Below are positions 31,889-38,894 of a DNA stretch of 50,407 nt, piece after piece; the first letter of the stretch is position 1, and each line of letters starts with the position of its first letter. Origin of the DNA: DAOUAT01 sp964551735 (GTDB lineage: Bacteria; Chloroflexota; Anaerolineae; CG2-30-64-16); contig CAZKEF010000041.1 of assembly GCA_964551735.1 (NCBI GenBank), forward strand, positions 1 to 50,407, given 5' to 3'. Both the position numbers and the translations under genes were made by a program. The notes beneath the pieces were generated by a model, which was not told the origin of the DNA, did not search any database, and was given only the letters and a program-made list of their open reading frames with translations.

Positions 31889-32866
31889 TCACAGCGAGAA
31901 GTACAGCGCGCGGCGATCAAGCATCACGCCGACCCAACTGAGCACCCCCACCAGCAACGCGGCCTGCAGCGCTATCAACCACGGCGCCGCGCCGACGTAC
32001 CACCAGTCCACCTGCGGTAGGGCAAACAACCCGATAAAGACCCCGTGCAGTAGGTACAGCAACAACGCGTTGCGCCCCCAGGCGCTGAGCACCGGCAGGC
32101 CGCGGCCGAAGCGGGCAACCAGCCAGTTGACCCCCAGGAAGGTGAGGCCGCTCAGCCCGAGGCTCAACAGCACATAGCTGATCGAGGCGCGCTCTTTGCT
32201 TATGGGGAAGGGGATTGCCAGCGCCAGCCCGGCAGCCGCGGCTGCGAGACAGATCCACGGCACAAGCCGGCGCCTGGCAGGATTATGGTACAGATCGGCC
32301 GCGCAGGTGGCGAGGATCAACATGGCCGCCCAGCTCAGGGCGCCCCACGGCCCGTTGTGCGGCGCAGCCCGCACCAGGTCGAGCCAGGAGCGATCCAGCA
32401 GCGCCTGATACGTTCCGAGCAGTAGCAGCGCAACGAGCGCCCTCGGCGCGGCCGCGAGAGGGATGACAAGGAGGGTGAGCAGCCCGGCTGCGCCCAGGGC
32501 CTGCAGGAGGCCCCAATTCACGCTGCTCTCGTAAACGCCGGTCAGGTTGCCTCCCAGCGTCAAGAGAAGGCCCAACCCCAGCAGTGCCAGGTTACGCGAG
32601 ATGAAATGGGTGTAGGTTGCCCAACGACCATCCCGCGCGAGCCTCCTGCGAAAGGACACACCGGTGGTTAACCCGATTGCGAACACGAACAGAGGCGCGA
32701 TCAGGTCAACCACCGTGTAGCCGATGTCGTCGGCGTGTTTCAGCCAGGCAGGCGCCGTAGCAACTCCGGCCAGGTAGTCGGCCAGCACCATCAGAAGAAT
32801 GGCGAACCCCCTGAATTGATCGATGGCCTCGCTCCGGCCAGCCGTTTGAGATCGGACTTCTGTCAC
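31889..32866 (-). CDS. HGSNAT/DUF5009-like multi-pass membrane acyltransferase
   Basis: 325 residues with about nine hydrophobic segments. AIDQFRGFAILLMVLADYLAG followed by DLIAPLFVFAIGLTTGVSFRRR matches the acyltransferase-3-like family related to heparan-alpha-glucosaminide N-acetyltransferase (DUF5009). WGRNALLLYLLHG near the end is another family block. Such proteins move acyl groups across the membrane onto sugars. It is distinct in sequence from the OpgC-like protein at 4537-5835 but may do similar envelope chemistry. A GTG start (32866) with a weak AGGTG upstream is used. Length is somewhat short for the family (350-400). Confidence 0.82.
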   Translation of the reverse strand: MTEVRSQTAGRSEAIDQFRGFAILLMVLADYLAGVATAPAWLKHADDIGYTVVDLIAPLFVFAIGLTTGVSFRRRLARDGRWATYTHFISRNLALLGLGLLLTLGGNLTGVYESSVNWGLLQALGAAGLLTLLVIPLAAAPRALVALLLLGTYQALLDRSWLDLVRAAPHNGPWGALSWAAMLILATCAADLYHNPARRRLVPWICLAAAAAGLALAIPFPISKERASISYVLLSLGLSGLTFLGVNWLVARFGRGLPVLSAWGRNALLLYLLHGVFIGLFALPQVDWWYVGAAPWLIALQAALLVGVLSWVGVMLDRRALYFSL

Positions 32867-32907
32867 CTGGCGCCCTCACGAACGGCCGCGCTTTCTGGTC
32901 TGACGAT

Positions 32908-32973
32908 CCGGAATCGAGGCTGCAGCCGGTTTTTCAGAACCATGAGGCTGACCAGCCAAAGCCTCGACTCCGG
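32908..32973. repeat. Long inverted repeat between 33055 and 32866 genes
   Basis: Arms 32908-32921 (CCGGAATCGAGGCT) and 32960-32973 (AGCCTCGACTCCGG) match at 13 of 14 positions around a 38-nt loop. It could terminate the transcript ending at 33055 but no clear T tract follows the stem. Confidence 0.45.
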
Positions 32974-33054
32974 AAGATGATCTGAACATCTATGGTGATT
33001 TTGGCGTGTTTCCCAGCTCTGGCCGGTCGCCCACCGAGCCAGGGCTTTGGAACC

Positions 33055-33594
33055 CTACCGGTTGTGCTGCCTGGTCGGCTTGACGACCCCAAGCTGGAAC
33101 GCGATGCCGACGACCGCCAGCACGACGAAGACGATCGCCTGGATCGTGCCGCTGAAGCTAAACAGTTCGCCGCCCAACGCGGACAGCGTTCCTGCGCCGG
33201 AGAGCGCCGAGAGGATCACCAGCGCCAGGTCGAAGAACTTGACGGCCAGGTAGATGCCGACCAGGCCGCCGATGATGAAAACGACCCAGTGGACCACGTT
33301 GCTCAATTGCGCCAGGCTGCCGACTAAGGCGGACAGGGCGTAGCCGCCGGCCAGGAAGCCGATGATCGCAGCGATGAGGTTGGGCGCGGCCTGTGAAAGC
33401 AGCGCCCCCACCAGGCCAAGCCCGACGCCCACCAGGATGTGGATCAGCGAGCCCGAACCGGGCAACAGCCTCTGGCCGATCGCAAACCCGGCCAGGAAGC
33501 CTACGATCGCGACGAAGAGCCAGAACACGCGGCGGCCGAAGAGGAGAGCGACTGCGCCGCCAGCCGCCCGCAACACGGTTGCAAGGATTTCCAT
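33055..33594 (-). CDS. Multi-pass membrane protein (TMEM198/DUF4203-like)
   Basis: 179 residues, almost wholly hydrophobic, with about six membrane segments rich in Gly (VFWLFVAIVGFLAGFAIG, LIAAIIGFLAGGYALSALVG, VVFIIGGLVGIYLAVKFFDLALVI). The repeated G-F-L-A-G pattern resembles the DUF4203/TMEM198 class of small membrane proteins, for which no firm function exists in bacteria. ATG 33594 is chosen because AAAGGA lies upstream and everything before it is not hydrophobic. It follows the PIG-L deacetylase gene by 19 nt, so it is probably in the same operon. Confidence 0.7.
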   Translation of the reverse strand: MEILATVLRAAGGAVALLFGRRVFWLFVAIVGFLAGFAIGQRLLPGSGSLIHILVGVGLGLVGALLSQAAPNLIAAIIGFLAGGYALSALVGSLAQLSNVVHWVVFIIGGLVGIYLAVKFFDLALVILSALSGAGTLSALGGELFSFSGTIQAIVFVVLAVVGIAFQLGVVKPTRQHNR

Positions 33595-33613
33595 TTGTGC
33601 AGACGTCCTTTCG

Positions 33614-35065
33614 CTAGGGGAGTGTGATTGCCACCCAGGGCATGGTATCCACCGGCCCCTGACCGGGCCGGATGGTCGCGTTGAAGTGCAAGCGCTCGGG
33701 ATCGCCAAGCAGGTCACGGGGGATGCGCACTTCGATCATCGCCTGCGTGCTGGCCACCCGCACGGAGTCGGCCGGTTGTCGTTGCTTCCGCTCCGAGACC
33801 TGGTGGCTGCTGCCTTTCACGTGGATCGCCAGCTTGGGCATCTCGACAAAGGGGCGGTCTGACCGATGCCCCATCACGTGCATTTCCACACTCGCCGCGC
33901 CGGGCTGCTGGCTGAGATCGAAGGAGAAGACGAGGTCATCTCCCTCTATCTGCACCTGGCGCGGGATGCCTGTCGCAGCCGCATCAGGCGCCGGTTGGGC
34001 GCCAACGAATCCGGTTCCGCTCGGCAGGATCACAGCGCTCGAGGCCCCGGCGCTCAGGTTGATGTCCTTCATCCTGTCGAACAGCTCGTTTGCGCGCATG
34101 AAGGACTCCAAATACGGCCTGGCTGCACCGTACTGTGTCTTGTGCCGCTTCATTGCCTCCAGTTTCGTCTTGACCTGGTCGGGCTCCAACGGCAGCACCA
34201 CCCACCGGCCCGGCTCATCGAACTGCGCGGGAGGCTCGTGCGGTGCATCGAATAACAGGCCGCGCGGCTGCGGCCACTCGCCGTAGTGCGTGATGTACGC
34301 GTAGACGTCCACCTGGACTTCGCCTGCCAGATCCCACAGCGCGGTGCGGAGGAAGAGGTAGAGCGCCACATGGTCGGGGTTCTTGTCCGCCGGGTGCGAA
34401 ACGAAAACCTTGGTGGGTTTGAAGTCGGACAAGACCTCAGTGATTTCGGCCAGGAGCGACTCGCCTTTGTAGGGCGCGTCCGGGGTGCGGGCGAACCAGT
34501 AGGGCACCTTGTTCTGTTCGGAGAACATGCTGCGGAACGCCTCGCGATCGTCCCCCCAGCGGTTGAGCCACATCTCCAGGGTCCCGAAGTCAGGATACCC
34601 GAGGAAGGTTTCGTTGGAGGTCTCCAGGCCGAGCTCGCGGCCCGCGCGCAGCGCTTCGAGGGCGCGCACCTGACCGGCATAGACGGCGGCCCTGGCATCC
34701 AGGGTGAACGCCTTGCTGAAGAACAGGAACGCGAACTCGTTGTTGTCACCATTGGTCAGGAAGACGACCTGCACGGGCAGGCCCCTGGCCAGCGCCTGCT
34801 GCACCAGGCCGCCGGTGGCCAGGATCTCATCATCCGGGTGCGGGGCCAGGACCAGGATCCGGTCGTCATCCGCCAGCGTGAGCTCGGGCCGGTCAGGCGG
34901 GCTGGCCGGGGCCGCGGGATCATAGAGGAACTGCGGGCTGGCCCCGGGCACTTCGCCGGCGCAGCCTGCCGAGATGACCGCCACCAGGAGCAGCATGAAC
35001 GCGGCGAACCAGCGAGCTGCCCGCTGAGGGTAGAATCTGTACAGATGGCGTTGGGTGCTCATCAT
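33614..35065 (-). CDS. PIG-L family deacetylase lipoprotein
   Basis: 483 residues. N-terminal hydrophobic signal with a lipobox SAGC (Cys35), so it is likely anchored outside the membrane. The zinc-binding motif APHPDDE (His76, Asp79) is intact, and the third ligand lies in VSHPADKNPDH. The PIG-L/LmbE fold removes N-acetyl groups from GlcNAc-type sugars. The last 150 residues form a beta-rich domain (VQIEGDDLVFSFDLSQQ ... HFNATIRPG) that may bind carbohydrate. Start overlaps the stop of the 35062-35733 gene by 4 nt (ATGA), indicating coupling, and the 33055-33594 gene follows. With acyltransferases nearby, a role in modifying an envelope glycan is a reasonable inference. Confidence 0.9.
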   Translation of the reverse strand: MMSTQRHLYRFYPQRAARWFAAFMLLLVAVISAGCAGEVPGASPQFLYDPAAPASPPDRPELTLADDDRILVLAPHPDDEILATGGLVQQALARGLPVQVVFLTNGDNNEFAFLFFSKAFTLDARAAVYAGQVRALEALRAGRELGLETSNETFLGYPDFGTLEMWLNRWGDDREAFRSMFSEQNKVPYWFARTPDAPYKGESLLAEITEVLSDFKPTKVFVSHPADKNPDHVALYLFLRTALWDLAGEVQVDVYAYITHYGEWPQPRGLLFDAPHEPPAQFDEPGRWVVLPLEPDQVKTKLEAMKRHKTQYGAARPYLESFMRANELFDRMKDINLSAGASSAVILPSGTGFVGAQPAPDAAATGIPRQVQIEGDDLVFSFDLSQQPGAASVEMHVMGHRSDRPFVEMPKLAIHVKGSSHQVSERKQRQPADSVRVASTQAMIEVRIPRDLLGDPERLHFNATIRPGQGPVDTMPWVAITLP

Positions 35066-35733
35066 GCCTGCGCCCCCTGCGCCTGCGATGAGGCGGGGTT
35101 AGCGCAATCCGCCGGATTGCGGTACAGTGGCGCTCCCTGCGCCTGGGGTGAGGCGCCCTTGCGCTGGCGGCGTTCCCGCCAGAGCTGAAAGCCGATCCCG
35201 GCCAGCGCCAGCAGGACGTACACCTGGAAGCGATGGGCTTCATCAACTCCCAACGGTTCGATCAAGTTGTCGGTCAGTACCCCGGCTCCCACCAGCGCGG
35301 AGAGGACAATTGTGGCGGTTGCGCGATTGTTCAACGCCCAAACCGCGCCCGCGATGCCGCCCGCCCCGATCAATGCCAGCACCAACCAGTTCGGTGCCGG
35401 ATTGAGCAGCGGTCCCAACACTTGGACGATGATGAGGCTGGCGGCCAGGAGGCCGCCGAGAACCAGGACGATCCTCTGATGCCGCCGCTGGAGCAGGAGT
35501 GCCAACACGGCGGCCAGAAGGCCGCCTGCCAGGCCGAGGACCCCACGCACCGCGTCGGTCTCCTGGTAGAGCGCGATGGTCAACAGCTTACTGACCGTCT
35601 CGAGGACGGCCAGGGCGAACCAGATCCACGGCAGCTTGCGGCCAAGGAAGAGCGCGCCGATGGCACCACCGAACTGCACCACCAATAGCGCGATGAGCAC
35701 GACGAGCGCCAGGAGTCCCGTGATCACAGTCAT
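35062..35733 (-). CDS. Multi-pass membrane protein of unknown function
   Basis: 223 residues with about seven membrane segments (VVLIALLVVQFGGAIGALFLG, LAGGLLAAVLALLLQ, IVLVLGGLLAASLIIVQVLG). No catalytic motif seen. ATG 35733 is used because GGAGGT stands 6 nt upstream; another ATG two codons earlier is too close. The C-terminal tail after QLWRERRQRKG is made of an interspersed repeat (35075-35155) and probably not part of the original protein. It leads the operon with the PIG-L deacetylase and the 33055-33594 membrane protein. Confidence 0.72.
   Translation of the reverse strand: MTVITGLLALVVLIALLVVQFGGAIGALFLGRKLPWIWFALAVLETVSKLLTIALYQETDAVRGVLGLAGGLLAAVLALLLQRRHQRIVLVLGGLLAASLIIVQVLGPLLNPAPNWLVLALIGAGGIAGAVWALNNRATATIVLSALVGAGVLTDNLIEPLGVDEAHRFQVYVLLALAGIGFQLWRERRQRKGASPQAQGAPLYRNPADCANPASSQAQGAQA
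35075..35155. repeat. 60-bp direct repeat with palindrome forming a gene tail
   Basis: A 21-bp stretch CCCTGCGCCTGnGnTGAGGCG occurs at 35075 and again at 35135 (19 of 21 identical), 60 bp apart. Between them is the perfect palindrome-like GCAATCCGCCGGATTGC (35103-35119). It encodes SPQAQGAPLYRNPADCANPA in frame at the end of the membrane protein. Confidence 0.6.
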
Positions 35734-35778
35734 AACCATACCTCCGTAAGGTGGAAGGAGTCGGCGATGCAGAGATGA

Positions 35779-35818
35779 GAAAGCCGACTTCCCGTGCAAT
35801 CTAGCACAGGAAGCCGGC
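35779..35818 (-). terminator. Terminator of the solute-binding lipoprotein gene
   Basis: On the minus strand a stem of 13 matches in 15 (arms 35804-35818 and 35783-35797) is followed by TTTCTC. It lies 16 nt after the stop of the 35834-38062 gene. Confidence 0.65.
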
Positions 35819-35833
35819 ATTGTTCAGCAAGCG

Positions 35834-38062
35834 CTAACCCCTGGGAAACGGAACAGGCAGTTGCTGGGTGGCAGAGCCGCCGAACTCGGTGTCCACCTTC
35901 AACTCATAGAGCTGCGTCTTCCCCTGATCCTTGACGGATACGCAGTCCTGATAACCGGATGGCACGTCCGGGCCGGCGATCAGGATGCCATTGCGGCTGA
36001 GCCAGACCGCGGTAATCCCTTGCCCCGAGATCTGCCACTCCAACACAGTGCAGTTGGCGCCCGCGCTAAGCTGCGGCGGGGTGGCGATGAAGCGGTTGAT
36101 GCGCGGTGGCTGGGGCGCCGGCACAGCGGTCGGCGGCGCGAAGCCGGGGCGGACCATCAGGTCCCGCTGGGTCTTGATGAACCCGCCCGGCCCCCAGGCC
36201 TGCAGCTCATAGTTCTTCTGACCTGCGCCGGGTGGGCAGTCGTTGAACGACCCAGAGACCGGCGCATAATCCCAGAGCGGGGCGCCGTCGCGCACCAGGG
36301 CCACACGCGATACATTGCCATCGACGCGCCAGAAGAATCCGACGCACTGCCCGGCGTCGATCTCGTTGGCAGGTGAGGAGTAGAACTCGGCAATGATCGG
36401 CCCGCCCGCCACCGCGTTCACGTTGATCTGGATCTGCCGAACTTCCACAGAGCCATTCAGCCGTTCGACGCGCAGTTCGAAGATGGCCGTATTGGCTGGA
36501 CAGACCTGCTTGCCGCTCTGCCCGGCCACACCGTTATTCTCATATGGCTGGCCCTGCTGATAGAAGTAAACAGCCCGGACGCCGGTTACATTCCAGTTGA
36601 AGTTGACGCATTCGCCTGCGTTGATGTTCGTGCGATCAACGCCGAAGAAGAGGCCGGGCGCGGGGGGCTGCGTCGGCGGCGGGATCGGCGTCGGCGGCGC
36701 AGGCAGCCGGATGCCGACCCAGATGCGCTCGCCGAACGGCTTGCCGCTGGGGTTGGCCATCTGCCAGAAGCCCTGGTAAGTGCCTGGTGCTTGCGGCGCC
36801 ACCAGGTTGACGCTCAGGTCAATGGTCTGGCCCGGGGCCACGGTCTTTCCGATCTTGAAGTTACTGCCGCCCATCTTGGCTGCTGGCGTATTGCCCGAGC
36901 GATAGGTGAGCGAGAAGTCGGCCGTCCAGTCGCACGTGCCGGCGTTGCGTACGCGCCAGCTCTTGGTAAACGCCTGACCCGGCTGGAGCACGGGCGGCGC
37001 GGTCATGTTCTTGTCGTCCAGGTTGAGATCTGCCACCCACGCCATGCCATCAATGCAGGGGACCGGGGTCGGCGACGCGGCCGGCGTTGGGATCGCCGTG
37101 GGCATGGGCACGGGCGTGATCGGAATCACGCTCTCCTCCGGGATATCCAGATAGGTCTCAATCAGATGCCCGGCCGTGCCGTCGGTCTGCACCTCGAACA
37201 GCACCCGGTTCAACTCGGCCAGGAGCGACGAATCTTTACGGACGGCGATGCTGTAGACCTGCTGGTTAAGGCCCCGGCCAACCAGTTTGGCCTTGCCTTG
37301 CCGGGCGAAAACTTCCGCCGGCTGCAGATCCATCACCAGGATATCTACCAGGCCTTCATCCAGGTCTTCCACGGCGGTCTCCGGGCTGACATAGGAGAGC
37401 AGGTTGGCGCGCGGCAGTTGGCCGGTCTGCACGATGGTTTCTTGCAGCCAGCTTTCATAGGTCGAGCCGCGCTGGACGCCGACCCGGCGCTTGCCGAAAT
37501 CGGTCAGTGAGCGGATGGATGTGATGGTCGAGTCCGGCCCTGCCAGAATCCCGTCCTCGCCGACATAGTAGGGCGCCGTGAAGTCCACCAGCCCCGTACG
37601 TTCCGGGGTGACTGACAGCGCGGCAATGGCTACGTCCACCTGCTTCAGGTGCAGCGCATCCAGCAGCCCTTCAAAGGCAAAATCCTCTACCTCAACCCGG
37701 AGGCCGAGCCGGCGGCCGAGCTCGGTGATCAGCGCGACGTCGAACCCTGCGGGGCGAAACTGGTCGCTGTAGAACGAGAAGGGCGGGTTATCCAACGAGC
37801 TGCCCACCAGCAGCAGGCCCTCAGCCTTCGCCTTGGCCAGGTCGTCGCCCGGCGCGGCCTCTGTCGGTGCGCTGGGCGGCGTCGGCACGACCGGGGCTGC
37901 GGTCGGGGCCTCCGGCTGGGCTGTCGGCGCAGGGGGTTGTGCGGTGGCCGCAACCGCCGGCGCTGTCGGCGCCGGTGTGGCGGTGGGCGACGCGGTGCAC
38001 GCGCCCAGCACCAGCAATCCCAGCATCAGGAGCAGTGAGATGGTGCTGAATCGAATATTCAT
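35834..38062 (-). CDS. Solute-binding (SBP_bac_3) / NBR1-like Ig lipoprotein
   Basis: 742 residues. Lipoprotein: LLVLGAC with Cys22, followed by a Pro/Thr/Ala stalk. About 85-320: type-3 solute-binding domain (LLVGSSLDNPPFSFYS, GFDVALITELGRRLGL, VDVAIAALSVTPERTGLVDF), the fold that binds amino acids for ABC uptake or sensing. About 345-450: an Ig domain of the NBR1 type (FTKSWRVRNAGTCDWTADFSL, APGTYQGFWQMANPSGKPFGERIWV). Three further Ig-like modules with Cys pairs follow to the end. No permease or ATPase gene is adjacent, so this may be a stand-alone surface binder or sensor. ATG 38062 has AGAGGC upstream and gives a normal signal. Domain calls are firm; the role is open. Confidence 0.9.
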   Translation of the reverse strand: MNIRFSTISLLLMLGLLVLGACTASPTATPAPTAPAVAATAQPPAPTAQPEAPTAAPVVPTPPSAPTEAAPGDDLAKAKAEGLLLVGSSLDNPPFSFYSDQFRPAGFDVALITELGRRLGLRVEVEDFAFEGLLDALHLKQVDVAIAALSVTPERTGLVDFTAPYYVGEDGILAGPDSTITSIRSLTDFGKRRVGVQRGSTYESWLQETIVQTGQLPRANLLSYVSPETAVEDLDEGLVDILVMDLQPAEVFARQGKAKLVGRGLNQQVYSIAVRKDSSLLAELNRVLFEVQTDGTAGHLIETYLDIPEESVIPITPVPMPTAIPTPAASPTPVPCIDGMAWVADLNLDDKNMTAPPVLQPGQAFTKSWRVRNAGTCDWTADFSLTYRSGNTPAAKMGGSNFKIGKTVAPGQTIDLSVNLVAPQAPGTYQGFWQMANPSGKPFGERIWVGIRLPAPPTPIPPPTQPPAPGLFFGVDRTNINAGECVNFNWNVTGVRAVYFYQQGQPYENNGVAGQSGKQVCPANTAIFELRVERLNGSVEVRQIQINVNAVAGGPIIAEFYSSPANEIDAGQCVGFFWRVDGNVSRVALVRDGAPLWDYAPVSGSFNDCPPGAGQKNYELQAWGPGGFIKTQRDLMVRPGFAPPTAVPAPQPPRINRFIATPPQLSAGANCTVLEWQISGQGITAVWLSRNGILIAGPDVPSGYQDCVSVKDQGKTQLYELKVDTEFGGSATQQLPVPFPRG

Positions 38063-38189
38063 CTTGCCTCTATATCCTTTCATCGGTGATGGCGTCACGA
38101 ACATGCGTTTCCGTGCAGACATCACCAGACAATCATGCTGGATACTATGCCAGAGCAACGTAACGAGATCGTAACGCCTGCCCTGGAAG

Positions 38190-38525
38190 TGCCGACCGCC
38201 GACCGCTGACGGCTGACCGTAATTACGTTTTCATCCGCCGTGGCGCCGCGCGCGGCATGAAAAACTGATCTGAAAATGGGACGCGGACTACGCCGACGAC
38301 GCGGACGACGCGGATGAAATCTGAGTCTGTCCGCGTGGTCCGCGGTATCCGCGTTGTCCGCGTTCCGGTTTTCATCTCTGCTTGTGTCGCCTGCGACATG
38401 GCCGCTAACCCGAAAATGGGACGCGGACGAGCGCGGATGAACGCGGATGGCTGCATTTCCATCTCCGCTGGTGTCGCCCGTGACATGGACACTGCACTGA
38501 AAATGCCGACGGACGACCGGTGACC
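38190..38525. repeat. Intergenic repeat cluster (GACCGCCGACCGCTG, CGCGGACnACGCGGAT)
   Basis: The 606-nt gap 38063-38668 is filled by short tandem units: GCCGACCGCCGACC-like at 38192-38218, CGCGGACGACGCGGATG-like at 38282-38365 and 38417-38448. Larger copies also recur: GAAAATGGGACGCGGAC at 38271 and 38412, and TCATCTC(T/C)GCT.GTGTCGCC at about 38373 and 38459. No coding frame is convincing. Confidence 0.7.
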
Positions 38526-38584
38526 GACAACGGTTGACTGCAAGGGTATTTTCAGGGGCCGCTGGGCCGCGCGCCGACAAATAA

Positions 38585-38614
38585 CACGGCGGCCACCTCA
38601 CGATGACCGCCGTG
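38585..38614 (-). terminator. Terminator downstream of the 48-residue gene
   Basis: CACGGCGG (38585-38592) pairs with CCGCCGTG (38607-38614) around a 14-nt loop; on the minus strand it is followed by TTATTTGT. It lies 54 nt after the stop of the small gene at 38669-38815, supporting that gene as real. Confidence 0.6.
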
Positions 38615-38668
38615 CCACGTGACGTCCTTTTGCTCGCTATCAATCGCGGAAACGGTAGGGCCGTGTCG

Positions 38669-38815
38669 CTACTGCTGCCCGCCGTCCAGGAGATTCAGTG
38701 GGTCGGGTATGCCCAACGGGCTGCCCGCGCGCACCTCCAGCGCCGCCTCGTAGGCGACCGCCGGCGGTTCGTAGGGCTTGCGATCCTGCGCTGCGTTTAT
38801 CGTTGTTGGTTCCAT
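38669..38815 (-). CDS. 48-residue peptide, precursor-like
   Basis: A short frame with a good ribosome site (AAAGGATC 5-7 nt before ATG 38815) encodes a peptide beginning MEPTTINAAQDRKPYEPP and ending in PDPLNLLDGGQQ, with YEAALEVRAGSPLG in the middle. The K-x-Y-x-x-P start is common in leader regions of small precursor peptides, and the Ala-Gly-Ser-Pro-Leu-Gly core followed by an acidic, amidated end looks like a processed product. No maturation enzyme is next to it. It lies 79 nt downstream of the beta-helix adhesin gene and ends before a terminator. A ribosomally made peptide precursor is a hypothesis; being a real gene is more likely than not. Confidence 0.6.
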   Translation of the reverse strand: MEPTTINAAQDRKPYEPPAVAYEAALEVRAGSPLGIPDPLNLLDGGQQ

Positions 38816-38894
38816 CGAAGATCCTTTCGCGCAAAACTGCAGGGCGCCGCTGTTTCATGCGCGTGCGGCCGGACGAACGGCGCCCTTGATCGGC

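Noticed and set aside
35834..38062. Complete ABC uptake operon around the solute-binding protein
   Set aside because: No permease or ATPase gene lies on either side; neighbours are membrane proteins, a terminator and repeats.
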